Positions 34,708 to 45,364 of a stretch of 64,000 bases of DNA are shown piece by piece (within the stretch, counting starts at the first letter, position 1; each line of letters opens with the position of its first letter). Location: NCBI RefSeq assembly GCF_001905545.1, contig NZ_LIPD01000002.1:186001-250000 (forward strand), read 5' to 3'. The position numbers were made by a program, and so were the translations under genes. Source of the stretch: Streptomyces sp. CB02056. Lineage in GTDB: Bacteria > Actinomycetota > Actinomycetes > Streptomycetales > Streptomycetaceae. The notes under the pieces were generated by a model. The model did no database searches. It was given only the letters and a program-made list of their open reading frames with translations, and had not been told where the DNA came from.

Positions 34708-34778
34708 GTCAACGGTCGTATCTCCTTACCGGCGACCGCGGGCACGCCTACGATTTGTCCCAGGCAGAGGGAGCGGCG

Positions 34779-35537
34779 ATGACCGGCAGCAATGGCGACA
34801 AGCAGCCCAAGTACCAGCGGATCGCCGAAGCGCTGAAGGAGGCCATCGACACCGGCCGGTACCGCGCGGGCGACCGCCTGCCCGGCGAGAACGACCTCAT
34901 GGACGAGTACGGCGTGGCCCGGATGACCGCCCGCCAGGCGCTGGGCGTGCTGCAGAGCGAGGGCATCGCCGAGGCGCGCCGCGGCGCCGGGGTGTTCGTC
35001 CGGGACTTCCGGCCGCTGCGCCGGCGCGGCATCCAGCGGCTGGCGCAGGGGCAGTGGGGGTCCGGCCGGTCGATATGGTCGGCGGACATCGACAACCGCA
35101 GCCTGGTGGTCGACCAGGTGTCCGTCACCGAGCGGGGCGCGCCCGAGCACGTGGCCCGGGTGCTCGGGGTCGACCCGGGCGCCCCGATGTGCGTGCGGCA
35201 CCGCCGCTTCGTCCTGGACGGCAAGCCGGTGCTGCTCTCGACCTCCTACCTGCCCGCCGTGCTGGTCTCCGGCACCGCCATCACCCGCGAGGACACCGGC
35301 CCCGGCGGCACCTACGCCCGGCTCGCCGAGATCGGCGCCAAGCCCGTGCACTTCCGCGAGGAGGTCCGCTCCCGGATGCCCGGCGCCGACGAGTCCGCCC
35401 GCCTGGAGCTGTCCGCCGGCACCCCGGTCATCCTGATCTGCCGCACCGCCTTCGCCGACGAGGGCCAGGTCGTCGAGCTCAACGAGATGATCCTGGACGC
35501 CGCCTCCTACGTCCTGGAGTACGACTTCGACGCCTGA
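34779..35537 (+). CDS. GntR/HutC-family transcriptional regulator
   Basis: A 252-aa regulator. The winged helix is at residues about 10-75 (YQRIAEALKEAIDTGRYRAGDRLPGENDLMDEYGVARMTARQALGVLQSEG). A UTRA ligand domain follows (ADIDNRSLVV...EYDFDA end), typical of the HutC group. ATG 34779 follows GAGGGA; a TTG at 34755 would add eight residues. It very likely binds the twin palindromes at 34678-34707 and controls itself and the 91-aa gene. HutC-type relatives include the KorSA/TraR repressors of streptomycete integrative plasmids. Confidence 0.9.
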   Translation: MTGSNGDKQPKYQRIAEALKEAIDTGRYRAGDRLPGENDLMDEYGVARMTARQALGVLQSEGIAEARRGAGVFVRDFRPLRRRGIQRLAQGQWGSGRSIWSADIDNRSLVVDQVSVTERGAPEHVARVLGVDPGAPMCVRHRRFVLDGKPVLLSTSYLPAVLVSGTAITREDTGPGGTYARLAEIGAKPVHFREEVRSRMPGADESARLELSAGTPVILICRTAFADEGQVVELNEMILDAASYVLEYDFDA

Positions 35538-35561
35538 GCCGGGTGGGTCGGCCCGCGGTTG

Positions 35562-35822
35562 CTACTGGTAGTGGTAGCGGGCCTTGAGGATCTTCACCTC
35601 CTTCTCGTCCGCCCGGTACACCAGCCGGTGTTCGTCGTCGATCCGCCGCGACCAGTAGCCGGCCAGGTCGCCCTTCAGCGGCTCGGGCTTCCCGATGCCG
35701 TCGAAGGGGTCCCGCTGGATCTCGCCGGTCAGGCGGGTGATCCGCTGAGCCATCTTCCGGTTGGACCCGAGCCGGAACAGGAAGTCCTCTCAGCCGTCGG
35801 GGTCGAAATGGACGCTCCTCAC
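35562..35822 (-). pseudogene. Txe/YoeB-type mRNA endonuclease toxin with in-frame stop
   Basis: Reading from GTG 35822 (overlapping the antitoxin stop as GTGA) gives VRSVHFDPDG, then TGA at 35790-35792, then [16 protein letters not shown] and onward. YoeB relatives have Trp in this position (DGWEDY), so the stop is a TGG-to-TGA change at codon 11. Everything after it is intact, including [25 protein letters not shown] and the C-terminal ARYHYQ that holds catalytic His and Tyr. An ATG at 35753 could still make a 63-aa fragment lacking the first strand and helix. Confidence 0.85.
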
Positions 35823-36091
35823 ACCTCACCCGCCAGCGCTTCCAGTTCCTCCATGGTCCTGGTGACGCCGGGGTGGCCGGCCCTGTCGCGGGCGACGGCC
35901 TCCATGAGCCGCTGCGCGTTGGCGGGGGAGCGCAGGAGGTGGATCGTCTCCTGCCAGGAGTCGTAGTCCTCCGCGGACATCAGCACGGCGTCCCCGCCCT
36001 TGGAGGTGATCCTTATCGGCGCGTGGTCGTCGTTGACCTTCTTGATCAACGGGAAGAGCTGCGTGCGCGCCTCGCTCGCACTGATCGCCAT
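35819..36091 (-). CDS. Phd/YefM-family antitoxin
   Basis: A 90-aa antitoxin: MAISASEARTQLFPLIKKVNDDHAPIRITSKGGDAVLMSAEDYDSW is the classic YefM N-terminal DNA-binding fold, and the acidic C-terminus (RTMEELEALAGEV) would wrap the toxin. ATG 36091 is chosen after GGAAGG; GTG 36106 is also in frame. It overlaps the toxin start by four bases. YefM binds its own promoter; GGTACCGGATG occurs twice upstream (about 36110 and 36150) as a direct repeat. The antitoxin remains intact although the toxin frame is broken. Confidence 0.9.
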   Translation of the reverse strand: MAISASEARTQLFPLIKKVNDDHAPIRITSKGGDAVLMSAEDYDSWQETIHLLRSPANAQRLMEAVARDRAGHPGVTRTMEELEALAGEV

Positions 36092-36179
36092 GGGACGGCC
36101 TTCCACTCGGGTACCGGATGTCCGTACCGCAATGGTGCGAGTCCCCGGTACCGGATGCCATGCGACTGGTGAACGAAGA

Positions 36180-36199
36180 CCGCCCCGGGCGCGGGGCGG
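36180..36199 (-). terminator. fumarase terminator
   Basis: CCGCCCCG and CGGGGCGG pair with loop GGCG, 43 bases beyond the fumarase stop. Confidence 0.6.
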
Positions 36200-36241
36200 C
36201 CGGGGCGGTTCGGGGGCGTGCGGGGTTGGTCCCGCGCGGGG

Positions 36242-37909
<1,668 letters not shown>

Positions 37910-38055
37910 CGGGGCGGTCCTTAGGGGTCCAGTGGTGCGGCTGCGTCGGCGAAGCACCATCCAGGGTAGGACCCGCCGGAAGTCGGCACGCGGACAGGGC
38001 AGCCTTGCGTGACCGGGCTCACTCGCGCAGGAGTGCGAGCGACTAGGCTGACCCC

Positions 38056-38826
38056 GTGGACAACTCGCCGTCGCACGACGATTCGGGGCAGCCGCCGGTG
38101 CCGGCGCCCGTACCGATGACCAAACCCGAACCCAAGTCAGAGAGCAGACCCGAACTCAGGCCCGAGGCCGGGGCCGCGGCGCGGCCGCACGCGCCGGCCG
38201 CGGAGGCGGAGCTGCGCGTCTCCGACGCCGACCGCGAGAAGGTCGCGGAGCTGCTGCGCGACGCCTACGCCGAGGGGCGCCTGGACGCGGACGAGCACGC
38301 CGAGCGGATCGAGGCCGCGTACGCCTCGAAGACCTTCGGCGACCTCGCGCCGCTGACCCGGGACCTGCCGGCCCGCCCGCTGTCCTTCGAGAAGCAGCCG
38401 TTGAGCGCCCCGCAGGGGCCGCCGCCGCAGCAGCCGGCGCGCCAGGAGGCCCCGACGGTGGTGGCGATCTTCGGCGGCGCGTCCCGCAAGGGCCGCTGGC
38501 GGGTGGGCTCGCACCTGAGCGCCTTCACCGCGTTCGGTGGTGTGGACATCGACCTGAGCGACGCCGTGTTCGAGTCCCCCGAGGTGGAGATCACGGTGAC
38601 GGCGATCTTCGGCGGGGTCCAGATCCGGGTCCCGGAGAACGTGAGCCTCCAGGGGTCCGGCATCGGCATCTTCGGCGGTTTCGACGTCCGCGAGCAGACC
38701 GCGGCGGACCCGTACGCTCCGGTTGTCCGGGTCAAGGGCCTTGCGCTGTTCGGCGGTTGCGAGGCCAAGCCGCGCCGCGGCAAGAAGCTGAAGGAGTGGG
38801 TGCGCCGTCAACTCGGCACCGACTGA
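38056..38826 (+). CDS. DUF1707 plus LiaF-like domain protein
   Basis: A 256-aa protein. After a Pro-rich start, residues about 52-110 are a DUF1707 (SHOCT-like) domain ([45 protein letters not shown]). The C-terminal half has repeated [29 protein letters not shown] and ALFGGCEAK strands, as in the LiaF/YvqF family involved in cell-envelope stress. There is no membrane helix, so it is probably cytoplasmic. It lies between fumarase and wblI as in related genomes and ends at a perfect 13-bp hairpin. Confidence 0.85.
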   Translation: MDNSPSHDDSGQPPVPAPVPMTKPEPKSESRPELRPEAGAAARPHAPAAEAELRVSDADREKVAELLRDAYAEGRLDADEHAERIEAAYASKTFGDLAPLTRDLPARPLSFEKQPLSAPQGPPPQQPARQEAPTVVAIFGGASRKGRWRVGSHLSAFTAFGGVDIDLSDAVFESPEVEITVTAIFGGVQIRVPENVSLQGSGIGIFGGFDVREQTAADPYAPVVRVKGLALFGGCEAKPRRGKKLKEWVRRQLGTD

Positions 38827-38846
38827 CCGTCGTTGACCTGCACAGT

Positions 38847-38876
38847 GCCCGGCCGGGAGCCAACTCCCGGCCGGGC
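38847..38876 (+). terminator. terminator after the DUF1707 gene
   Basis: GCCCGGCCGGGAG and CTCCCGGCCGGGC form a perfect 13-bp stem with loop CCAA. The following 200 bases to 39088 hold no other recognised gene. Confidence 0.82.
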
Positions 38877-39088
38877 GCTCGGCGTTGCGGCCAGTGCTCT
38901 GCGTAGTCGATTGCGTGCAGTGTGCATGAATCGCGGCCGAGCGGGGTAGTTCCTTCCGCACATCGCTTCTTGGACGGCTGCGCACCGGAGGCGGCCGAGC
39001 GGCCGTGCCGGGGTTGGACAGCGGGGGCTCGCAGCCGGCGGGGGAGCGAGGGGTCCCCGTGTCCGAGAGCCTCGTCAGGAGTACGGCC

Positions 39089-39520
39089 GTGCTGCATCCG
39101 ATCGAGTCCCGCACCACCTCGCCAGTCGCCGCCGCGCAGGTCCTGGAGCGCCGCCCCGGCGTCCGGCCGCAGCCGCAGCCCCCGGGCGGCCCGGCGGGTT
39201 CCCCCGCGGGCGAGGACAATCCCTGGCACACCGGTGCCGCGTGTCGGCGGGACGAGGTGGGGCTGTTCTTCGCGCCCTCCAAGGAGCCGACGGCGGCCCG
39301 GCTGTCGCGCGAGGAGCAGGCCAAGCAGGTCTGCGCCCGCTGCCCGGTGCTGCTGGAGTGCCGCGAGCACGCGCTGGCCCAGCCGGAGCCGTACGGGGTC
39401 TGGGGCGGGCTGACGGCCGCCGAGCGGCGGGTGGTGCTGGCCCGGCGCCGCCGCCGGGACGCGGAGCTGCGCGAGGCGGCCCGGGTGACGGCGGCCGGTC
39501 GGCGCCGGATAGCCGGGTGA
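39089..39520 (+). CDS. wblI: WhiB-like iron-sulfur transcription factor
   Basis: A 143-aa WhiB-family regulator with a [4Fe-4S] cluster bound by C52, C82, C85 and C91 (C-x29-C-x2-C-x5-C), then the G-V-W-G-G turn (YGVWGGLTAAERR) and a basic C-terminal RRRRRDAEL tail for DNA contact. The GTG at 39089 gives MLHPIESRTTSP and has AGGAG seven bases upstream; GTG 39059 would add ten residues. Name from its position between DUF1707 and glpX, as recalled for S. coelicolor wblI. Confidence 0.9.
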   Translation: MLHPIESRTTSPVAAAQVLERRPGVRPQPQPPGGPAGSPAGEDNPWHTGAACRRDEVGLFFAPSKEPTAARLSREEQAKQVCARCPVLLECREHALAQPEPYGVWGGLTAAERRVVLARRRRRDAELREAARVTAAGRRRIAG

Positions 39521-39551
39521 GGGCGGGCCCGAGAGCGGGAGGACGGTGCGC

Positions 39552-39588
39552 CGCGGCCCCGGCGGAGGGGGATTCCGCCGGGGCCGCG
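39552..39588 (+). terminator. wblI terminator
   Basis: CGCGGCCCCGGCGGA and TCCGCCGGGGCCGCG form a perfect 15-bp stem, 31 bases after the stop. Confidence 0.82.
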
Positions 39589-39612
39589 AAGCACGTCGCC
39601 GTGGGGCCCGGC

Positions 39613-39644
39613 AGGCGGTAGCCAGGCGGACCGGGCTACCGCCT
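39613..39644 (-). terminator. glpX terminator
   Basis: AGGCGGTAGCC and GGCTACCGCCT form a perfect 11-bp stem nine bases beyond the glpX stop. Confidence 0.75.
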
Positions 39645-39652
39645 ACCCGGGC

Positions 39653-40693
39653 TCAGTTGGCGCGGTCGAAGTCGATCGCGCTGTACGCCCGCAGCTTCGA
39701 GAGCTTGTGGGTGGAGTTGATCTCGCGGATGGTGCCGCTCTTGGAGCGCATCACCAGCGAGCTGGTGGTGGCGGTCTCCGAGCGGTAGTGCACGCCGCGC
39801 AGCAGCTCGCCGTCGGTGATGCCGGTGGCGACGAAGAACACGTTCTCGCCGCTGACCAGGTCGTCCGTGGTGAGCACCCGGTCCAGGTCGTGGCCGGCGT
39901 CCAGGGCCTTCTGCCGCTCGGCGTCGTCCTTGGGCCACAGCCGGCCCTGGATCACGCCGCCCATGCACTTCATCGCGCAGGCCGCGATGATGCCCTCCGG
40001 GGTGCCGCCGACGCCCATCAGCAGGTCGACGCCGGTGCCCTCGCGGGCGGCCATGATGGCGCCGGCCACGTCGCCGTCCGAGATGAACTTGATCCGGGCG
40101 CCCGCCTCGCGGATCTCCCGGACCAGGCCGTCGTGGCGCGGGCGGTCGAGCACCACGACGGTGACGTCCTCGACGGCGCTGCCCTTGGCCTTGGCGACCC
40201 GGCGGATGTTGACCGCCGCCGGGGCGGTGATGTCGACGAACTCGGCCGCCTCCGGCCCGGCCACCAGCTTGTCCATGTAGAACACGGCGCTGGGGTCGAA
40301 CATGGTGCCGCGGTCGGCGACGGCCAGTACGGCCACCGCGTTGTTCATGCCCTTGGCGGTCAGCGTGGTGCCGTCCACCGGGTCGACCGCGACGTCGCAC
40401 TCGGCGCCGGTGCCGTCGCCGACCCGCTCGCCGTTGTAGAGCATCGGGGCTTCGTCCTTCTCGCCTTCGCCGATGACGACGACGCCGTTCATCGAGACGG
40501 TCGAGACGAGGGTGCGCATCGCCTTCACGGCGGCGCCGTCCGCGCCGTTCTTGTCACCCCGGCCGACCCACCGGCCGGCGGCCATCGCGGCCGCCTCGGT
40601 GACCCGGACGAGTTCGAGCGCGAGGTTCCGGTCCGGAGCCTCGGGCGCGACCTCCAGGGCACTGGGAAGCTGGTGCGGGTACTGCGTGGACAT
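39653..40693 (-). CDS. glpX: class II fructose-1,6-bisphosphatase
   Basis: A 346-aa GlpX-type enzyme that hydrolyses fructose 1,6-bisphosphate to fructose 6-phosphate in gluconeogenesis. Motifs: [30 protein letters not shown], the metal-binding [18 protein letters not shown], and [20 protein letters not shown]. It is the only fructose bisphosphatase in the window. ATG 40693 follows AGAGGT; the frame upstream is non-coding. Confidence 0.95.
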   Translation of the reverse strand: MSTQYPHQLPSALEVAPEAPDRNLALELVRVTEAAAMAAGRWVGRGDKNGADGAAVKAMRTLVSTVSMNGVVVIGEGEKDEAPMLYNGERVGDGTGAECDVAVDPVDGTTLTAKGMNNAVAVLAVADRGTMFDPSAVFYMDKLVAGPEAAEFVDITAPAAVNIRRVAKAKGSAVEDVTVVVLDRPRHDGLVREIREAGARIKFISDGDVAGAIMAAREGTGVDLLMGVGGTPEGIIAACAMKCMGGVIQGRLWPKDDAERQKALDAGHDLDRVLTTDDLVSGENVFFVATGITDGELLRGVHYRSETATTSSLVMRSKSGTIREINSTHKLSKLRAYSAIDFDRAN

Positions 40694-40890
40694 CGTCGTT
40701 ACCTCTCTGTACGCGACGACCAGTGAGCGCCCGACTACTGCCAGGTCGAACGCCGTGGTGAGGGTATTGCGATCGTATCTGCCCACGAGATGACTGTCTG
40801 TGGCGCGGGTCGCTGCTCTGTGGCGGAAAACGCCTGTTCATCCCGTTTCACCCGGACGTGAATACCCCTGGTGACCGCCCCGGGATGTGG

Positions 40891-41445
40891 ATGAGTCACC
40901 ATGTGGGGGTGGCAGCAGACAACAAGGGCATGAGGGGCCGGCAGACCGTACGGGACATGGTCCTGTCGATGCTGGTGGTCGGTTTCGTCGTCTGGATCGG
41001 GTACCTGTTCCTCCCGCACGACGCCAACGGCGACCCGGTGCACGAGGTCGCGTACAAGGTGGAGACCTCCACCGCCAGGCGTGCGGCGCCGTACCCGGTG
41101 CTCTCCCCGGAGGGGCTGTCCGACAAGTGGCGGGCCACCTCGGTCAGCTACAAGCCGGCCGACCAGAACAACGGCAGGGGCAACGCCTGGCACCTGGGCT
41201 TCGTGACCCCCTCCGGCCAGTATGCGGCGGTCGAGCAGAGCGACGTGCCGCGCGACTCCCTGCTGGCCGCCTACGTGACGGGCGCCAAGCCGGACGGCAC
41301 CGCCGAGGTGGCCGGCCGCGCCTGGGAGCGCGTGCAGGGCGACAAGGCCCGCGCGCTGACCGTGCAGACCGGCCCCGGGACCACCCTGCTCACCGGCACC
41401 GCCTCCTACGAGGAGCTGGCCGAACTGGCGCAGGCGCTCAAGTAG
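40891..41445 (+). CDS. DUF4245-family membrane-anchored protein
   Basis: A 184-aa protein with one N-terminal helix (residues about 25-43, VLSMLVVGFVVWIGYLFL) and an extracytoplasmic DUF4245 domain (SDKWRATSVSYKPADQ...WHLGFVTPSGQYAAVEQS). The function is not known. The start is uncertain: ATG 40891, GTG 40909 (VAADNKGMRG) and GTG 40858 are all possible with weak ribosome sites. It diverges from glpX, as in related genomes, and converges on the nitroreductase gene across a 16-bp-stem hairpin. Confidence 0.82.
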   Translation: MSHHVGVAADNKGMRGRQTVRDMVLSMLVVGFVVWIGYLFLPHDANGDPVHEVAYKVETSTARRAAPYPVLSPEGLSDKWRATSVSYKPADQNNGRGNAWHLGFVTPSGQYAAVEQSDVPRDSLLAAYVTGAKPDGTAEVAGRAWERVQGDKARALTVQTGPGTTLLTGTASYEELAELAQALK

Positions 41446-41499
41446 CCCGCCCCCGTTCCACCCCGCCCGGCACGCGCCGGAGCACCCTGGACGACGCCG

Positions 41500-41536
41500 A
41501 AGGGCCCCGCACCGGACGAACCGGTGCGGGGCCCTT
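41500..41536. terminator. bidirectional terminator
   Basis: AAGGGCCCCGCACCGG and CCGGTGCGGGGCCCTT form a perfect 16-bp stem with loop ACGAA between convergent genes. Confidence 0.85.
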
Positions 41537-41550
41537 GCGCGCGGGGCGGA

Positions 41551-42153
41551 TCAGACGGTGGTGACGACCTCGTCGTAGGCCAGGCGCGGCGAACGCGGGA
41601 ACCAGGCGTCGTCGCCCGGCTTGCCGATGTTGACCACGGCCAGCACCGAGTGCTCGCCGTCGCCGAAGAACTCCTTGTTGATGCCCTCGGCGTCGTAGCC
41701 GGTCATCGGGCCGGCGGCCAGGCCGGCGGCGCGCACGCCGATGATGAAGTACGCGGCCTGCAGGGCGCCGTTCAGCGTGGCGGACTGCTCACGGACGCTG
41801 CGCTCCGAGAAGAAGACGTCCTTGGCCTGCGGGAAGTGCGGGAACTGGGTCGGCAGCTCCTCGTGGAACTCGTTGTCCGCGGCGAGGACGGCGACCAGCG
41901 GGGCGGCGGCGGTCTTGGCCTTGTTGCCGTCCGCGAGGTGCTGGACGAGGCGCTCGCGGCCCTCGGCCGAGCGGACCAGGACGACGCGCAGCGGCTGCTG
42001 GTTGAAGGCGGTCGGGCCGTACTTGACCAGCTCGTAGATGGCCTGGACCTGCTCCTCGGTGACCGGCTCGTCGGTGAAGGTGTTCGCGGTGCGGGCCTCG
42101 CGGAACAGCAGGTCCTGGGCGGCGGCGTCGAGTACCAGGGCGTCGGTGGTCAT
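41551..42153 (-). CDS. nitroreductase-family oxidoreductase (RutE/HadB-like)
   Basis: A 200-aa FMN-dependent nitroreductase-fold protein of the malonic-semialdehyde-reductase RutE-like subgroup. Motifs: ARTANTFTDEPVTEEQVQAIYELVKYGPTAFNQQPLR near the start (FMN contact), AAGLAAGPMTGYD, and VVNIGKPG near the end. The natural substrate is unknown; members reduce enals, quinones and nitro compounds with NAD(P)H. ATG 42153 follows GAGGTG. The upstream gap holds an ACTTCA/TGAAGT dyad and a Crp-like motif. Confidence 0.88.
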   Translation of the reverse strand: MTTDALVLDAAAQDLLFREARTANTFTDEPVTEEQVQAIYELVKYGPTAFNQQPLRVVLVRSAEGRERLVQHLADGNKAKTAAAPLVAVLAADNEFHEELPTQFPHFPQAKDVFFSERSVREQSATLNGALQAAYFIIGVRAAGLAAGPMTGYDAEGINKEFFGDGEHSVLAVVNIGKPGDDAWFPRSPRLAYDEVVTTV

Positions 42154-42208
42154 GCTTCTGCACCTCATGCGAAAGGGGGTTCGTCGGTATGATCGGCCGC
42201 AGCCGGTC

Positions 42209-42231
42209 ACTTCATCCAACATAGGTGAAGT
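42209..42231. promoter_or_regulatory. inverted repeat upstream of the nitroreductase
   Basis: ACTTCA and TGAAGT arms are separated by 11 bases, about 60 bases from the ATG. Size and place fit a MarR- or HxlR-type redox repressor. Confidence 0.45.
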
Positions 42232-42252
42232 TTCAACGATTCCCCAAGCGAA

Positions 42253-42268
42253 TGTGACCTGCCTCACT
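42253..42268. promoter_or_regulatory. Crp-like palindrome
   Basis: TGTGA-CCTGCC-TCACT matches the general Crp/Fnr dyad at nine of ten arm positions. It overlaps the last codon and stop of xseB and lies 100 bases upstream of the nitroreductase ATG. Confidence 0.35.
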
Positions 42269-42521
42269 CCCCGCCCGGGCCCGCGCCCTCCTCGGCGGCC
42301 AGGGCGGCGTCCAGCCGGGCCCGGGCGCCGTCCAGCCAGCGCTGGCACACCTTCGCCAGCTGCTCGCCGCGCTCCCACAGGGCCAGCGACTCCTCCAGCG
42401 ACGTCCCGCCGTTCTCCAGCTGCCGGACGACGTCCAGCAGCGCGTCCCGGGCGTGCTCGTAGCCCAGCGCGTCGTCCGGGTTCGGCGCCGCCGCGTCCTG
42501 CTGCTCCTGCTGCTCTGCCAT
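42264..42521 (-). CDS. xseB: exonuclease VII small subunit
   Basis: An 85-aa helical protein: GYEHARDALLDVVRQLENGGTSLEESLALWERGEQLAKVCQRWLDGARARL is the full XseB family core. It assembles with XseA to degrade single-stranded DNA from both ends. ATG 42521 lies 32 bases after the xseA stop, so both are in one operon. The N-terminus is Gln-rich (MAEQQEQQ). Confidence 0.94.
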   Translation of the reverse strand: MAEQQEQQDAAAPNPDDALGYEHARDALLDVVRQLENGGTSLEESLALWERGEQLAKVCQRWLDGARARLDAALAAEEGAGPGGE

Positions 42522-42553
42522 GCGTGCCAGCGTAGGGGGTGCGGGTGACAGCG

Positions 42554-43768
42554 TCAGCCCGCGTCGGCCGCCGTGACGTCGAAGCCGCCGCCCGCCACCC
42601 GGGCATGCAGCCCCTCGCCGGGCGCGACCTGCGCCGGGTCGGTCACCACCGTGCCGTCCGCCCGCTGGAGCACCGCGTAGCCGCGCTCCAGGGTGGCCGC
42701 CGGGGAGAGCGCCACCACCCGGGCCAGGGTGTGGCCGAGGTCGCTCTGCGCGTGGTCCAGCCGGTGCCGCAGGGTGCGCCGGGCCCGCTCCAGCAGGCCG
42801 TCCACCTCCTGCCCGCGCCCGTCCAGCATCCGGTGCGGGGCGGCCAGGGCCGGGCGGCTGCGCACCCCGTCCAGTCCGTGCTGCTCGCGGTCGACCCGGG
42901 ACAGCACGTGCCGGCGGGCGCGGTCGCGCAGCTGACGGACCTTGGCCAGCTCCTCGCCGACGTCCGGAACCACCCGTTTGGCCGCATCGGTCGGGGTGGA
43001 GGCGCGCAGGTCGGCCACGAAGTCCAGCAGCGGCTGGTCCGGCTCGTGCCCGATCGCGCTCACCACCGGCGTACGGGCGGCCGCGACCAGCCGCACCAGC
43101 CCCTCGTCCGAGAACGGCAGCAGGTCCTCCACGCTGCCGCCGCCGCGGGCCACGATGATCACGTCCACCTCGGGGTGCTCGTCCAGCTCCCGCACCGCCG
43201 CGCTCACCCGCTCCACCGCGCTGACCCCCTGCACCGGGACGTTGCGCACCTCGAAGCGGACGGCCGGCCAGCGCCGCCGGGCGTTCTCCAGCACGTCCCG
43301 CTCGGCGGCCGAGTCGCGCCCGGTGACCAGCCCGACGCACTGCGGCAGGAACGGCAGCGGCCGCTTGCGCTCGGCCGCGAACAGGCCCTCCCCGGCGAGC
43401 CGCCGCTTCAGCTGCTCCAGCCGGGCCAGCAGCTCGCCGAGGCCCACCGGGCGGATCTCCGAGGCGCGCAGCGACAGCTGCCCGCGCGCCGCGTACCACT
43501 CCGGCTTGGCGTGCACGACGACCCGCGCGCCCTCCTGCACCACCTCCGCGACCTGGTCGAACACCGAGCGGAAGCAGGTCACCGTGAGCGACACGTCGGC
43601 CTGCGGGTCGCGCAGGGTCAGGAACACCACGCCCGCGCCGGGGCGCCGGCTGAGCTGGGTGATCTGCCCCTCCACCCAGACCGCGCCGAGCCGGTCGACC
43701 CAGCCGCCGATCAGCGCGGAGACCTTGCCGACCGGGAGCGGCGCTTCGGGGGAGCTGGTGTTGGCCAT
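42554..43768 (-). CDS. xseA: exonuclease VII large subunit
   Basis: A 404-aa nuclease. The N-terminal OB-fold (about 10-105, [25 protein letters not shown]) is followed by the catalytic domain with [43 protein letters not shown] and [26 protein letters not shown], which hold the conserved Gly/Asp/His residues. A coiled-coil segment and a C-terminal RGYAVL-type strand complete the protein. ATG 43768 is the family start; an earlier in-frame start at 43798 adds ten residues. Confidence 0.95.
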   Translation of the reverse strand: MANTSSPEAPLPVGKVSALIGGWVDRLGAVWVEGQITQLSRRPGAGVVFLTLRDPQADVSLTVTCFRSVFDQVAEVVQEGARVVVHAKPEWYAARGQLSLRASEIRPVGLGELLARLEQLKRRLAGEGLFAAERKRPLPFLPQCVGLVTGRDSAAERDVLENARRRWPAVRFEVRNVPVQGVSAVERVSAAVRELDEHPEVDVIIVARGGGSVEDLLPFSDEGLVRLVAAARTPVVSAIGHEPDQPLLDFVADLRASTPTDAAKRVVPDVGEELAKVRQLRDRARRHVLSRVDREQHGLDGVRSRPALAAPHRMLDGRGQEVDGLLERARRTLRHRLDHAQSDLGHTLARVVALSPAATLERGYAVLQRADGTVVTDPAQVAPGEGLHARVAGGGFDVTAADAG

Positions 43769-43867
43769 GCGTACGAGGCTAGCGGCGCGGGCCGACACGG
43801 CCGAGACCGCGTCGCCGCGGGCCGGTACGGCCGGGGCCGCGCCCGGCCCCGCGCGGCCCGACGGCGG

Positions 43868-45244
43868 TCACCGGGGAAGCCGGGGCGGCCGGCGCCCGTC
43901 GGCCCCGCCGCGGGCGGCGCCCTGGACGGCGAGCACCACCAGGCCGACCGCCAGCCAGACCAGCCCGACGATCTGCGCGGTGGTCGAGGCCTCGTACACC
44001 ACCGCCCCGATCACCGCGATCCCCAGCGCCGGGACGACCACGTGCCGCAGCCACCGCCGCGAGCCGTGCCGCACCGCGTACCAGCCGATCACCGAGGCGT
44101 GCAGCAGCGCGAAGGCGGTCAGCGCGCCCACGTTGACCACCGAGGTGAGCTGGTCCAGCCCGTCGTCCCGGTCGGCCGCCCAGACCGCCGCCGCCATCGT
44201 GATCACCGCGGCCGCCAGCAGCGCCCGGCGCGGCACCGCGCTGCCCGGGTCGACGGAGCCGAGCAGCCGCGGCAGCCGGCCCTCCCGGCCCATCGCGAAG
44301 ACCAGCCGCCCGGCCGCGGCCTGCCCGGCCAGGGCCGCGAAGGCCGCGCCGATCGCCTTGCTGGCCGCCACCAGCACGTGCAGCCAGTGCCCGACGCCGC
44401 TCTCCACGGTGTCGTAGAAGGCCGAGCCCTGCGCCGCCGGGTCGGCGGCCAGCTGCCGCGGGCCCAGCGGCTCCAGCAGTGCCGCCAGGTAGGTCTGGGC
44501 GACGAACAGCACCCCGGCCAGCGCCAGGCACCAGAGCACCGCCCGGGCCACCGCCGCCGAGGCGCCGACCGCCTCCTCCACGAAGGTGGCGATCGCGTCG
44601 AAGCCCAGGTAGGAGAGCACCGCGACGGACACCGCGGAGACCACCGCGGTCATCGAGAAGGCCCCGACGGCGGTGAACGGGGTGTCCCAGCCGCGCTGGG
44701 CCCCGCCCTGGGCCAGCGCCACCACGGCCGCGGCCACGAACACTGCCAGCACCGCGATCTCCATCGCGAGCACCGCGAAGCCGACCGCCGCCGCCGTCCG
44801 CACCCCGACCAGGTTGAGCGCGGTGGTCACCACCACCGCGAGCGCCGTCCAGACCCAGCGCGAGACGTCCGGGACCAGGGAGTTCAGCGCGATCCCGGAG
44901 AACAGGTAGGCCACCGCGGGGATCAGGAGGTAGTCGAGCATCGCCATCCACCCGGCGATGAAGCCCGGCCCCTCGCCCAGCCCGGCCCGGGCGTAGGCGA
45001 ACACCGAGCCGGTCTGCGGCACCGCGCGCACCATCTGGGCGTACGAGAAGGCGGTGAAGCCCATCGCCACCGTCGCGGCCAGGTACACCGTGGCGACGGC
45101 GCCGTGGCTCTTGGCGTCCAGCACGCCGAAGACGCCGACCGGGGCCATCGGGGCGATGAACAGCAGTCCGTAGACCATCAGATCGCGGACGCCCAGGCTG
45201 CGGCGCAGGCCGCTCGGCGTCACCTGCTCGCTCACAGAGCTCAT
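43868..45244 (-). CDS. APC-superfamily amino acid permease
   Basis: A 458-aa protein with about twelve helices. The first helix [20 protein letters not shown] and [25 protein letters not shown] are typical of the amino acid-polyamine-organocation superfamily, as is [19 protein letters not shown] in helix six. Substrate is unknown; the sequence resembles putrescine/amino acid importers. ATG 45244 and 45253 are both possible, each with a weak ribosome site. It diverges from ispH across 120 bases. Confidence 0.88.
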   Translation of the reverse strand: MSSVSEQVTPSGLRRSLGVRDLMVYGLLFIAPMAPVGVFGVLDAKSHGAVATVYLAATVAMGFTAFSYAQMVRAVPQTGSVFAYARAGLGEGPGFIAGWMAMLDYLLIPAVAYLFSGIALNSLVPDVSRWVWTALAVVVTTALNLVGVRTAAAVGFAVLAMEIAVLAVFVAAAVVALAQGGAQRGWDTPFTAVGAFSMTAVVSAVSVAVLSYLGFDAIATFVEEAVGASAAVARAVLWCLALAGVLFVAQTYLAALLEPLGPRQLAADPAAQGSAFYDTVESGVGHWLHVLVAASKAIGAAFAALAGQAAAGRLVFAMGREGRLPRLLGSVDPGSAVPRRALLAAAVITMAAAVWAADRDDGLDQLTSVVNVGALTAFALLHASVIGWYAVRHGSRRWLRHVVVPALGIAVIGAVVYEASTTAQIVGLVWLAVGLVVLAVQGAARGGADGRRPPRLPR

Positions 45245-45364
45245 AGACACCATATTTTGAGCGCTGTTGACCGGGTCTGCACGGAATGTGTCCGCCGTCG
45301 GCGCGGCTTCGCGCCGGGGGCCCGGCGGGCGGGCGCCGCTCGCGGCCGCCCGTACGATGGAGCC

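Noticed and set aside
42539..45364. Very long plus-strand open frame running into ispH (over 900 codons)
   Set aside because: It is antisense to xseB, xseA and the permease, with His/Arg/Gly-rich shadow composition. The ispH start at 45365 has a ribosome site and the family N-terminus.
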